This document shows, in pieces, positions 10,555 to 22,224 of a DNA stretch of 30,438 nt. The position numbers and the translations under genes were made by a program. Numbering within the stretch: position 1 is the stretch's first letter; the number at the start of each line of letters is the position of its first letter. The DNA is from CAJBLF01 sp964463255 (lineage in GTDB: Bacteria; Patescibacteriota; Gracilibacteria; Absconditabacterales; Absconditicoccaceae), in NCBI GenBank assembly GCA_964463255.1, contig CAYXBC010000071.1, forward strand, positions 1 through 30,438, given 5' to 3'. Under the pieces are notes generated by a model. The model did not search any database. It saw nothing but the letters and a program-made list of their open reading frames with translations, and was not told where the DNA came from.

Positions 10555-10785
10555 ATTCATTATTCATTCGTCATTCGTCATTCGTCATTCGTCATTATTC
10601 ATTAGTCATTCGTCATTAGTCATTGGTCATTCGTCATTATTCATTATTCATTATTCATTATTCATTGGTCATTATTCATTATTCATTATTCATTAGTCAT
10701 TCGTCATTAGTCATTGGTCATTAGTGATTGGTCATTAGTCATTGGTCATTAGTCATTAGTCATTCGTCATTATTCATTATTCATT
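10555..10785. repeat. 33 x 7-bp tandem repeat array
   Basis: Exactly 231 bp are built of 33 uninterrupted heptamers with consensus (A/C/G)(T/G)TCATT: ATTCATT, CGTCATT, AGTCATT and GGTCATT. All are in perfect register, with one substitution to AGTGATT. The last five bases hardly vary, while the first two vary among four states. The array fills most of the 337-bp space between the stop of infB (4 bp away) and pth, both on the minus strand. It has no terminator-like hairpin and no long ORF; TAA stops recur on the minus strand. The rest of the gap (10452-10554) is AT-rich with no gene. Function is unknown; replication slippage explains its growth. Confidence 0.95.
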
Positions 10786-10788
10786 ATC

Positions 10789-13185
10789 TTAATCCGGTTT
10801 GTCTTGCATCTCATAGAATTCAATAATATCTCAGATCTCTATTTTCTTGCCGGTCGTGACTTTTATTCCGCATTGATCTCATTCGATAACTTCTTTGACT
10901 TCATCTTTATTCCTATGAAGAGAGACTACATTACCCGTACAGAGGATATCTTCACCTCTCAAGACAGTAAATTTTGGTTTACCATGGAGTTTTCCAAAAA
11001 TAACCTTTCCTCACACGGTCATATCCTTATTTTTAGTAAAGAAGATACCGAGCACCTCAAGTTTAGAAAACATAACTTCATGCTGTTCAATCTCAACCAT
11101 TCCGAGAAGCAGTTTATTGAGATAATCCGTAAGTTCATAGATGATATCAAAGTTTTTCATTTCTATTTTCATAGAATCAGCTTTTTTCTTTAACATTGCA
11201 TTCATAGAGATATTGAATCCCAAAAGCAATGCTCATGACGCTTGAGCCAAAGAAAGATCAGATTCAGTAAAGTGACCTACACTCGCTTGGATGACTCTCA
11301 TAGTAACATTTTTTGGTAATTGGATTGCAGCAACTGCTTGTTGAAGAGCCTCTAGACTACTTGATCCATCAGATTTGAGGATAAGCTTCAGTTCAGCTCA
11401 AAAGACATTAGCCTGTATTTGTGAAACAAATTGTTTGACAACAGAATCTCCAGCAGTCTTTTTGACCTGTTCTTGAATAAGTCATATTTTTTCTTGTGCT
11501 TCTTTCTCATTTTTGACTACTTCCACAATACGTCCAGGATCCGGTAAATCAGTGATACCAAGGACCTGTATAGGTTCTCATCAGGTAGCGATAGTAATAT
11601 TTTGTCCCTTTCGATTTTGCATTCTTCTAATTTTTCCTGTGGTATTATAGGCGACTATGGTATCTCAAATCTTAAGTGTTCCGGTCATAACGATGATAGT
11701 AGATACAACGCCTTGTTTTGGATCTTTATGTGCGTCCACAATAACTCAGACTGCAGATCTATTAGGATTATATTTGAGGTCAAGCATCTCTGTCTGGAGC
11801 AATACCGCCTCAAGCAGTTCTGGTATTCATTGTCCTGTTTTGGATGAAATACCAATCATAGGAGTATCACCTCATCGATCTTCTGGAGTGAGTCCATACT
11901 TAGCAAGATCCTGTTTGATAGTATCAAGATTTTTTCCTGGTTTATCAATTTTGGTGATGGCGATAATAATAGGCACACCAGATTCTTTAGCATGTCCTAT
12001 AGATTCAATGGTCTGTGGCATAACACTATCATCTGCTGCTACAACGATAATCGCTATATTAGTAAGTTTAGCTCATCTAGCTCTCAAACTTGTAAAGAGT
12101 TCATGTCATGGAGTATCGATGAAACAAATCTTTTTACCATTATATTCTACAACAGAAGCTCAAATGGATTGAGTTATTCATCATGCTTCACCATCAGCGA
12201 CAGAAGTCTTCCTCAGATAATCAAGCAGTGAAGTCTTTCCATGATCGACATGTCCCATAACCGTGACGATAGGCGGTCTAGTAAGCAGATGTTCAGAATC
12301 TTTATCCATATCAAGAATTGCCTGGAGATCTCAGCTCATAAACGTCTGCACATCCACTTTATTATCATGTTTTTTGACAATGATACCGAATTCGGAAGCG
12401 ATAAGCGCCGCAGTATCGAAATCCAATGATGCGGTGATAGAAGTCATGATTTTATTTTGAATCAATTTTTTCATAAGTTCTGGCAAGGGGACTCACATCT
12501 TTTCGGAGAATTCCTTGACCGTAATTTTATCATCAATATATACTTCGATTTTTTTGACAAGATTAGCAGAAGTCATAGCAACTTTCTGTATTTTAGGAAC
12601 TATCTTCACCGGCTGCACTACGGTTGGTTTAGCTTGTTGAAACGACGGTCTATTGAAAGGTCCATGATGCTGGTGTGTTCAGTATTGGGGTTTAGATCAT
12701 TGATATCAGGACTTTGCAGGAAATTGCTTGCCTCAGTGTTGAGGAGCAAGATTCCTTGGTCTGCTGGGTGCCGCAGTTCATGGAGAAAATTTTGGCCTAG
12801 CAACAAACGAATCATCTTTTCTTCAGACTATAACAGGAGATGGAGTATGTTCGATTTTGTCAAATGACATAGGACTACGTCTTGGCTTTTCAAGGACGAT
12901 ACTTTCTTCCTGTTCCTCTTCCTTGCGTTTTTCTTCCTCTTTCTGTTTAAACGTCTTTTCCTCTTTTTTAAATCATAATCAGGATAAGAATCAACCTCCT
13001 CAACCCATAAGCTCATCTGATTTGAGTACTTTGACAGGATTCTCTTTTTCGATTACAGGAGAAATTTTTTCTTCTTTGGATTTGGAAGATATCTTAAGTA
13101 CAGCTTTTGGACTAGTCTTTTCAGATATTTTTTTGACTGTCGATGAAGCTGGTGAAGATGATACTTTTGGTGAAGTCTTCGGCAT
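10789..13185 (-). CDS. infB: Translation initiation factor IF-2
   Basis: The 798-residue GTPase brings initiator tRNA to the 30S subunit. The first roughly 300 residues are low-complexity: Lys/Glu/Ser-rich, then a Gly/Pro/Gln/Arg-rich part with many UGA-Gly codons, then the small IF2_N-like segment (VKEFSEKMGVPLPELMKKL). The G domain shows GHVDHGKTS near residue 310, GGITQSIGA, DTPGHE, TKID and SSKTG. Domains II-IV follow and end in GDIIEFYEMQDKPD. The ATG at 13183-13185 gives MPKTSPK. The frame stays open about 120 bp further upstream, but that stretch encodes a hydrophobic sequence unlike IF-2, so I did not include it. The heptamer array begins right after its stop. Confidence 0.96.
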
Positions 13186-13472
13186 AGAATAATAAACAAC
13201 GTAAAAATGCCCAGCAGATGGTATATATATAGACGTGAATATCAAGTAAAAACCAAAGGAATTGTAGATAATATCGCCGATTGCATATATACCATCACCC
13301 GTAAACAATAATCAAAGGGATTATTAATTACCATGTCATTTTTTCAACATTTGAGAAGAGATATTTAATAGAATTGAAGCGGAAAATTTGTTTTTTTTGG
13401 AATCAGGAATAAACTTAGGGATGAAAATAGCATTATTGCATCATTTCAAGATTTATCATTCAAAAACAGCTT
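13186..13472. other. Divergent intergenic region between infB and the surface cassette
   Basis: These 287 bp separate infB (-) from the surface-protein genes (+), so both promoters should lie here. The DNA is AT-rich, with TATATATATA at about 13222-13231 and a T8 run near 13392. I see no convincing -35/-10 pair, no RNA gene and no credible ORF. Confidence 0.5.
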
Positions 13473-14297
13473 ATGTTTAAAGCACACAAAATTTGATCAA
13501 GACAAGTGTCACGTAGAAATCTCATTATGATGTTCCTGACCATAGTCATGGGATTCGCTTCAGTCATCACATTTGCAGAGCTGACCATCCAATCTGACAT
13601 TAGCAATGCTCGACAGACCATAGCAAGATTGACCATAACCGAATCATGAACAGATACCCAAAGTCTCATAGATATATCATCAGAAGGGATATATATCGAC
13701 ACAGGTATCTTAAAAGAAAAGATAGGATTCCAATGAAAAATTCTAGGAATCGACGAATCCGGACATGTTATCTATGTAAACAACAATGCATTGACAGATG
13801 GTCTTCGAACAGAAACCGGACAAGATATCTACAGATATAACGGAAATATCGGTATCGGAACAACTAATCCTACGGGGAAAGTCCATATAGTAAATGCAGG
13901 AAGCACAGAGCTGACCATCCAAGAAACAGTACCGGGGAACGCAGCAAATATACACCTCAAAAATACGATAAAGACACGGGCAATATGATGAGGAGGTGTA
14001 GATCCTGATATCTTTTATATAGGAGAGGCAGGAAAACAGATACTCCTTATGATCACGCCAGAGGGAGAGGTAGGTATATGAACTACAAATCCCGTATATA
14101 TGCTAGATGTGAACTGAGACATAAATACTACAGGGACAATAAGAATCAAAGGCGAGGATATGGGAGGATATTTTATCGATTCCGAAGGGAAAGAAGGACA
14201 AGTACGGAAATCTGATGGCAACGGACGTGGATATCGATGATGGATTTGGACAGGAGACGTCCATCACAGAGATGATTTCCATGAAGATACCCGTTAA
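13473..14297 (+). CDS. Exported surface protein with tail-fibre-like GIGTTNP repeats (paralogue A)
   Basis: The 274-residue product has a basic N-terminus (MFKAHKIGSRQVSRRN), a hydrophobic helix and a likely signal-peptidase site after ITFA. Two motifs of the type NIGIGTTNP...VHIVN and EVGIGTTNP...LDVNGDI follow. Such 'G(N)xGIGTxNPxxxLxVxGDI' repeats are common in phage tail fibres and bacterial surface fibres. It ends in YRGWIWTGDVHHRDDFHEDTR, without the Cys-rich ending seen in its neighbours. It is the first of three paralogues in the cassette (A here, B at 14351, C at 21439) and the most diverged. B starts 53 bp downstream with no terminator between, so A and B are probably cotranscribed. 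The binding target is unknown. Confidence 0.75.
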
Positions 14298-14350
14298 AGT
14301 AAAAGAGTAAAAAAATATCAATTTAGCATTTTATCAATTCATCATTTCCT

Positions 14351-15136
14351 ATGTTTAAAGTTCACAAAATCTGATCCAGAGAACTCTCAGCAAAGAATCT
14401 CATCATGTTATTTTTCACAATCGTGCTAGGATTCGCATCGATGATCACACTGGCTCAACTAACTATCGACGCCAATATCAATAATGCATGGCAGACCATA
14501 GCAGGAATCAGTATCACAGCAACAGGTAATAATACCCAAAGCCTGATAGAGCTCTCATCAGGAGGACTAACAATAAATGCAGGAGGACTATATATGAAAT
14601 GATCAGGGATAGTTATTGCTAGCAGTGCAATAGATTCGATAGTATCATTTTCATGAAAAGTTCTATGAATCGATAATAATGGAAACATCATCTATACAAC
14701 AGGGCTGATAATACCTTGAGCTGATGCCTGGACAGTAACAGGAAACAATATCTACAGACTAACGGGTAATGTGGGAATCGGAACAAGTAATCCAATATAC
14801 AAACTCCATATCGTAAATTCAGGATCTACGGATGTATATATCGAAGAACAGAAACAAGGACAAGCAGCAAGTCTTAATCTAAAAAATCCAGCAAGAACGC
14901 GAACGATCTGATGAGATTCATCTCCAGATATTTTCTACATAAGCAGAATCATAGGAACAACCTGATGGACATCTCAAGAAGATTTCAATATCGATACCTG
15001 ATGAGATGTTAATATATGAATGATTACATGAGCATATAAATTAGATGTAAGCGGAGATATTAGAAGTTTAGGAAATATGAGAACTAGCGGTACCTATTAT
15101 ATGGGAACGAATGATGTCGGACAATATATGATTACA
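14351..15136 (+). repeat. Long direct repeat, left copy (partner 21439-22224)
   Basis: This 786-bp segment encodes the first 262 residues of paralogue B. It matches the start of paralogue C with no net insertion or deletion and mainly third-position differences. Both copies point the same way and flank the small exported gene and the giant surface gene. Confidence 0.85.
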
Positions 15137-15511
15137 TGAGCAGGGACAGTAGGTCAAGTATGGATATCAGATTGAGCATGACGTGGAATCCGATCTGGTT
15201 CAGTGATTCCAATAGGTACAGCAATTTGAGCTACCCTATATCGGAATTGATCATCATGGATAAGCAATACCAACATATTCAATTCCTGACTAAACATTGG
15301 TATCGGAACAAACAATCCATCGTACAAATTAGATGTAAGCGGGGATATAAGAGCCAACGGCTCTATCAGAGTATGAAATATTACAGCAACGTGCAACTCA
15401 AGTAATCAATGATCCATGAGATTCAGCGGAGCATGCTTCCAATGATGCGACGGCTACAACTGGGAGGATATTTGATGAAGCTGATGTGCTATTATGTGTA
15501 CATGGCAATAA
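14351..15511 (+). CDS. Exported surface protein with tail-fibre-like repeats (paralogue B)
   Basis: The 386-residue product, rich in UGA-Gly codons, opens with MFKVHKIGSRELSAKN, a hydrophobic helix and a likely cleavage site after ITLA. Residues 1-262 are nearly identical to paralogue C. GIGTxNP-type repeats occur at NVGIGTSNPIYKLHIVN, a degenerate NIGMITGAYKLDVSGDI, and NIGIGTNNPSYKLDVSGDI. The C-terminus, TCNSSNQGSMRFSGACF then GCDGYNWEDI, resembles the short Cys-containing endings often found on bacterial surface fibre proteins. After residue 262 the sequence departs from paralogue C, which carries a collagen-like tract in the corresponding region. A role in attachment is inferred. Confidence 0.75.
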
Positions 15512-15553
15512 AAGGGCAATGGTATCCCAAAAATTGAGAAAATATTTATATTC

Positions 15554-15559
15554 TATAAT
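15554..15559 (+). promoter_or_regulatory. Possible -10 box for the small exported protein
   Basis: A perfect TATAAT lies 6 bp before the ATG at 15566. If used, transcription would start at or next to the start codon, giving a leaderless mRNA. The nearest TTG-type -35 (TTGAGA, 15534-15539) is only 14 bp upstream of the -10, which is short, so the call is tentative. Confidence 0.35.
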
Positions 15560-15565
15560 AGAAAC

Positions 15566-15961
15566 ATGACACACAAAAAAAAGATATCATCCACACAAAC
15601 AACATCGGGAGTATTCACCTTCCTGATGACATTTTTGATTATGATGAGTGCAATAGTATTCGCAGGATTCACTACGACGCTCTTGAGTGCAGAAACAAAA
15701 CCTACACAAGGGGGAGGAATAACTGCATCGCGATGAAGTGGAGTGGATAGATTTACTAGGATATGGAGTTATAGCGGGAATGACCTTCAAATCGCATGAA
15801 GTCTAGTCATAAGTGGAAGTATGGTATTTAGTGGAACAACATCTGCAGGAAAATGCACAAGCAATCAGGATATAGGAAAGATTTATTATGATGGCACTTG
15901 CTTTATGGGATGTACAAGCCCTAATTCACCAGAATCGCTCAACAAAAGTTGTCCCTATTAA
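15566..15961 (+). CDS. Small exported Cys-tailed protein
   Basis: The 131-residue product has a Lys-rich N-terminus and a hydrophobic signal segment (about residues 16-36, likely cleaved near VFAG). A Ser/Thr/Gly-rich middle (LQIAGSLVISGSMVFSGTT) leads to a Cys-rich end: KCTSNQDIGKIYYDGTCF, then GCTSPNSPESLNKSCPY. The end strongly resembles the C-terminus of the giant protein encoded directly downstream (GTCFLGC ... ESLNKLCSY). No enzyme motif is present. The shared tail and adjacency suggest that the two products are handled together at the cell surface. I do not recognise the gene, and no named family can be given. Confidence 0.65.
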
Positions 15962-15994
15962 AAAATCACCACTACTCATTTATCGACATATGCT

Positions 15995-18900
15995 ATGATG
16001 ATAGAAGAAGCCAAAGAGAATCAGATTACAGAAAAACATCATAAGAGGTATCTTTGGTGGATACTTGGATTTTTTTTGGTTATCATCATAAGCATAGGAT
16101 ATTATCTATCAACACAGACATTAATCATCAAAAACAATAGTAAATGAACAATGACTTGAGGAGAGATAAAGGTGAATAGCGTAATCATACCATCAAGCAA
16201 AGACATCAATATCATAAAAAAAGAACTCACCGATACATGAAGATTCAAAATAGCAAAGGATGGTAAGTCATTGGAAGGAGCAGTGGCAATAGATTTCTCG
16301 CAATCCAAATGAGAATTAGTACAAACTATTGTACAAAAATCATCAGAAAATGAGGGCAAAGAACAAATCAAAATACACTTCTGAGAATGAATCGTAATAA
16401 AATCACAATGAAAAAATTTTACATGAGTGATAAATAAACCTAGATATCTGAGCAATGACGAGATCAAATCATTGTCTGGTGGAGAACAAATAATCAACAC
16501 AGTAGTATCCTTGTGAGATGAGAAGAATCATATAAATTTTGAAGATGGAAGTGGAAAACAACAAGAAGTAGAAGTAGAAGTGGGATTATCTAAATGATAT
16601 TTGTTATGATCAGAAATCACCATAAAATATTCCCAAGACCAAAAAAACTGGGAAGATTTTAACAAAACCAAGGTAATAGATATAGGAAATGGAGAAATTT
16701 GAGTTAGATTTACCACAAATCATTTTTCACGGTATCGATTTACTCCTTACACAGCTATAAACGAGATATCACCTATAGATTGATCAATATCAAAAACTGC
16801 ATCAATGTCTTTTACATGGGATATACAGACTACACATCCATCTGCGTGAATGACACAAATATGTCTTGATTCTTCATGTCGATATAGATCAACACTTAAT
16901 AAACCAACATGATCATATACCGAACTTATATATCCGGTATCCAATGGAAATCATACATGGAGAGCAACAGTCACAAATGGTGAAGGAAGTTATATGCCAT
17001 GACCCTTGATATCGTTTACGGTACAGGCACCAGACATACCAACACAAATATTACCTACAAACTGAGCAACAGTAACGACAGTTACCCCTATAGTAAGTCG
17101 ATCACCAGTATCAAGTGTATGATTTGTAGGTACAATAAGCTATAATCTATTTGTATATAATGACGGATATTGTGGAACAGTATATCTAGCTGCTGGTGGT
17201 GGTCTCAAAACAACAACCAGTACCACATTAGCTGCTTTGCCTCCTTGAGCATATTCACGAAAATTATATGCTCAAGATCAAAACACACCAGTAGGTAATG
17301 TTTGAGCTTTTTCTCCTTGTCGAACTTTTACGGTATCACCAGATACTACACCACCTACCACCACAATCACATATCCTTCAGCATGAGGATATAAAAGTTC
17401 AGATTTCTATATCACCTTCTCAGATACTGACGATATATGATTCTGATCATGCCGATATTCAATCTATAATTGATCAACAAACACGCTTCCCTACACATCA
17501 AGGACTTGCAATGGAAGTTTCCGAATACCCCAAATGACATACTGTCCTCAGAACGGAATAAATAATTGCATAATCTATTGATATTCTCAAGATACTGCAG
17601 GAAACACATCGCAAACGACGTCGATATCCCTAGGTATTGACACAATAGATCCAGTGACTACAATAACCTCACCGGCAAACTGAAGTTGTCTGACCTGAAC
17701 ATCCAATATCACCTTCTCAGATATTGATACCTGAGCATGATTATCGCTGTATTGATGCGCAGTCGATATATTCAATAATGGAGTCCAAGCACAATATATA
17801 TGAAGAAACTGCAATAGCACGATATCGTTTGTAACAGCGAATTATTGCCCGACAGAATGAATCAATACATGCGTCATACAATGATATTCATTCAGTAATA
17901 CATCTCCTTGAAATAGCATGTCTAGATATGTTACCGGAACATATAGTGTTGATCGTACATGACCGACGCCTCCGACAACACTCAGTGCATCCAATACGAA
18001 TACCAGCACGCCTACATTGAGTCGATCAGCAGCAGCAGATAATGATTCATGCAATACCAATAGCATAGGATATACAGGAGAGATCTTCCAGAATGGATCG
18101 TGCACCACAAGGATCCAAGATATACCCTACAGAGGAACGCAAAGCTATACCGTATCCCCATGATTGGCTAATTGAAGCTATTCATACAAGATCATGGCAT
18201 TAGATCATCGATGAAATCAGGGTAGCCGATCAGCATGTCAATCTTTTGTAGTTAATACAGATACGACAGAGCCAACTACGACTATCTCGCCTGATGGAGC
18301 AACTTGTACAGGATCTAATCCATCAGTAAGCTTATCCTGTACAGACGTTGGCGGTGTCTGATGCTTATCATCGGAGTACCAGGTCATCGCTGCTGTAGGA
18401 ACATGTGGCACGCTATCAACATATACGTCAGCTTTCGCAGTCCCATGATCAGCAGGAGCATATACACAGAGCAAAGTATGTTATAGATCAACAGATAATG
18501 CTAATAATATCGAAACTACAAAGACAAGCAACATCTATTATATCGATAAAGCGCCACCGACAAATACCACCTTATCCTCACCAAGCAACAGTTCGACAGT
18601 AGCAACACTGACTCCGACATTGACATGGAACACAGTAAGCGAGATTGGATGCAGCACCGTACTCTATGATCGGCAACTTTGTTCCGATGCGGCATGTTCG
18701 ACAGTTCTGCAAAGTGCTTCAAGCATAACTGCTACAAGTGTCTCACTGACTACACTTACCAATGGATCTACCTATTATCGAAGAGCAAAATCCAAGGATA
18801 CACTCTGAAATACAAATACATGGACATCCACATATTCATTTACAGTTTCCACGAGTGTGAATATGCCGACATGCACGCCATCCGGCTGAGCATTCTGTAC

Positions 18901-21322
18901 AAGCCAAGCGGTGAGTTGTAGTTCGAGCTTACCTATCAAATATACGACAGATGGAATAACAACCCCTACATGCAGTTCATCTGCTTGGAGCAATCAATCG
19001 TTTAGCAGTACAACGACATTGAAAGTGATATCCTGCGACAATGGAGTAGCATCAGCAGCAAACACGTATACCTATATCAAAGATACGACAGTCCCATCGA
19101 TAAGTGTAAGCAATGGGATAGTTCAGGAAACTAATGCATGTAATATTACTATCACCTCCGTTACGGATGGATGAATAGGATGACCGCAATATTCCTGTGA
19201 TGGTACGAATTACTATTCATGGACATCATCAGTGAACTGTTCTCAGTGAATTTTTAATGAACCATGAACGAAGAGTTGATCAGGACGAGCAAAGGATGCA
19301 TGTTGAAATATCACCTCTACATCTGCATCTTGTACACGGACCAACCTCGCTCCGATAGCTAACAATATCAGCGTTTATGCGAACAACTGAGCAAATCTGA
19401 CACTTACAGCAGATGCAACAGACCCCGGCGGATGAGGAACGCCGTTCACCTATCAATGGTATACCAACAACGCGTGTACGACAGCAATCGTTTGAGCGAC
19501 AAATTCGACATACACTACAGGCGTTTTCCAAATATGTCCTACCAATATCGTATATGGCTACAAAGCTACTGACATACAATGATCAGGAAGTAATTGTGCC
19601 TCAGCGACCGCAACTTGGGTCAATACAGCACCAGCAGTATCTAATGGATCTACTTCAGGACCAGAATGAAGTCAATTGATGATTATAGCTAATACTAGCG
19701 ATACATGTTGAATTACATCATATCAGCGATATAATGGTATTACCTGTACGACACCAATCGTATGAGAGATAAACTGACGATATATGGCGCCTGCCCAAAA
19801 TGGATCGATATCTATAGGATACTCATTCAAAGCATATGACGGAACATCCCGAAGCAATTGTGCAGTGAGTACAGGAACATGGACCAATCAAGCGCCAAAC
19901 ATACCTACACTGATAATCCCTCCAAACGGTACTCGGGCTACAAGCCGCCAATTCTGTGCCACAGTATCTGATTCATGAGGAGGAAACCTCTCGGCACGTT
20001 TCGTAATAGGGTGAACAACCTATGTATGAAGTACTGTCGCAAGCAACAATAATAGCTGTTACACCTATACATCGGATCTCTGTAGTGCAACTATCCGATA
20101 TGCCTATGCAGTTGATACTAATAGTGCTACAAGTACAAACACGACGTCATGGAATGCACGTATAGATTCAGTTATACCTACTACAAATCTTACATTACCA
20201 ACTGCATGAACTACTCAGACACCTCCGTTTGCTGTTTCATTCTCTGATACGGATAGCTGTTCATCAACGAATACATGTTGGTATTATGTATACAGCTGAT
20301 CAATCAAGACACTAACAGATACACAAAGAGTGTGCAATACTCCCATATCTATCACAACAGCAAATTGTTGAGCTGCATGAACAAATAACTGTACAGTATA
20401 TGGATATTCCATAGATAACGCATGAAATGTATCGACTACAAATTCCAGAACATACAGTATAACATACGATACGACAGCGCCAACATTTACGTTCGCAAGT
20501 GCAAGCGGACCGGAATGCATAGTAGGATCACTGACAATAACTTCAGCGACCGATGGATGATGAGTAGGATTACATGCTACTCCTTACAGCTTCGATGGAA
20601 CGACATGGTGAGTGACTACAAGCATAAGTATTCCGGCACAACAGACTTGAATAGTAGTAAAAACAGGATGGGTGAGAGATGCACTAAACAATATTCGCTC
20701 CATATGAGCAACCTATACATTCACTGATGCACCACCTACCGCCAACGACTTCACCTTCTGAACGAATATCGGCAATACAGGAAGGACAGCTGATTGGCTC
20801 ACATTATCTAATGCAACAGAGGGAAGTTGTTGAACCTCATCATTATCATTCAGCGGAATAATAACCAACGGAGCAAAATGAATATGCTCACAAGTATGAA
20901 CCACAGGGATAAAATATATACCAAACGCAAGCAAGAACGGAAGCGATACCTGCACGATACAAATCAAGGATAACGAAAATAGCACCAAGAATATCACGAT
21001 AACGCGGACAGGTATCTATACCATGCCGGTAGTATGGCCGATATTTACGAATTTCCTAAATGGAATAGCAAATCCAATCAAAGGAAATCCAATTATTGCA
21101 AACCGATGATCAGAAATTAACAATTTCATGAATATGCGAAAATTGGATGTAACAAGTATATTACCAAGTGGAAACCTATACATTAATGGAAACCTACAAT
21201 TAACATGATGAGCTACATCTTGTAGCAATGGAAATAGGGGAGAGATGAAATTGAGTGGTACGTGTTTTTTAGGATGCACGCCGAGCTGACGAGAATCGCT
21301 CAATAAATTATGTTCATATTAG
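15995..21322 (+). CDS. Giant membrane-anchored surface protein with Ig/FN3-like modules
   Basis: One uninterrupted frame encodes 1775 residues, with very many UGA-Gly codons. A short basic N-terminus precedes one hydrophobic helix (YLWWILGFFLVIIISIGYYL, residues 19-38), so it is probably anchored N-in with the rest outside. Residues 50-245 form a unique domain ending in NHFSRYRFTP. From about residue 255 to 1680 there are about fifteen modules of 80-105 residues, each starting like DTTxPTTTIxxPxxG or NxAPxxPTLxxPxNG. This resembles Ig-like or fibronectin-III domains of bacterial adhesins. The modules are Ser/Thr/Asn/Gly-rich with many Cys, suggesting disulfides. The end is GTCFLGC ... ESLNKLCSY. 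The start at 15995 is chosen because the ATG at 15990 runs into TAG after four codons. Likely role: adhesion to a host or surface (inference). Confidence 0.8.
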
Positions 21323-21376
21323 CATATAATAAAACAAAAAACTAAGAAAAAAAGATATTCATTAATACATCAGGAT

Positions 21377-21405
21377 TTGCATTTTTTGTAGTTTGCGGAT
21401 ATAAT
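21377..21405 (+). promoter_or_regulatory. Sigma70-type promoter for paralogue C
   Basis: TTGCAT (21377-21382), a 17-bp spacer and a perfect TATAAT (21400-21405) lie 33 bp before the ATG at 21439. They are in the 116-bp gap after the giant gene, so paralogue C can be transcribed separately from the rest of the cassette. Confidence 0.6.
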
Positions 21406-21438
21406 TATTATAAATTGATTTATATCCATATTCCAATC

Positions 21439-22224
21439 ATGTTCAACGTTCACAGAGTCTGATCCAGAGAGCTCTCAGCAAAGAACCTCATACTGCTATT
21501 TTTCACGATCATACTAGGATTCGCATCGATAATTACGCTTGCACAACTAACTATCGATTCTAATATCAACAATGCTCGACAGACCATAGCAGGAATCAGT
21601 ATCACAGCGACAGGTAATAATACCCCAAGCCTGATAGAGCTCTCATCAGGAGGACTAACAATAAATGCAGGAAAGTTATACATGAAATGATCAGGAATAG
21701 TCATTACCAGTAACGCAATAACTCAAGTAACATCATTTACAGGGAAAGTTCTATGAATCGATACAAATGGAAATATTATCTATACAACAGGCCTGATAAT
21801 ACCTTGATCTGATGCATGGACGGTATCGGGAAACAATATCTATAGACTTACAGGCAATGTAGGTATCGGGACAAACAATCCGACATACAAACTTCATATC
21901 GTGAATTCAGGATCAACTGATGTATATATAGAAGAATTGAAATCAGAGCAAGCAGCAAGTCTCAATCTAAAAAATCCAGCAAGGACACGAACGATTTGAT
22001 GAGATTCATCGCCAGATATCTTCTATATAAGCAGGATCGTAGGAACCACATGATGGACCGCTCAAGAAGATTTTAATATCGATGCAGGAGGAGATGTTAA
22101 CATATGAATGATTACCTGATCATACAAATTGGATGTAAGTGGAGATATCAGAAGCTTAGGCAATATGAGGACTAGTGGTACCTATTATATGGGAACGACT
22201 GATGTCGGAAAATATATGATAACT
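21439..22224 (+). repeat. Long direct repeat, right copy (partner 14351-15136)
   Basis: This is the second copy of the 786-bp repeat and encodes the first 262 residues of paralogue C. The spacing from the start codon is identical in both copies (for example the GAT GTC pair lies 762 bp from the ATG in each). Similarity stops just before the collagen-like region. Confidence 0.85.

Noticed and set aside
10555..10785. CRISPR array
   Set aside because: Units are 7 bp with no spacers; it is a simple tandem repeat and there are no cas genes.
13186..13308. N-terminal extension of IF-2
   Set aside because: The frame is open, but the sequence is hydrophobic and unlike the charged IF-2 N-terminus; ATG at 13183-13185 gives MPKTSPK, a better start.
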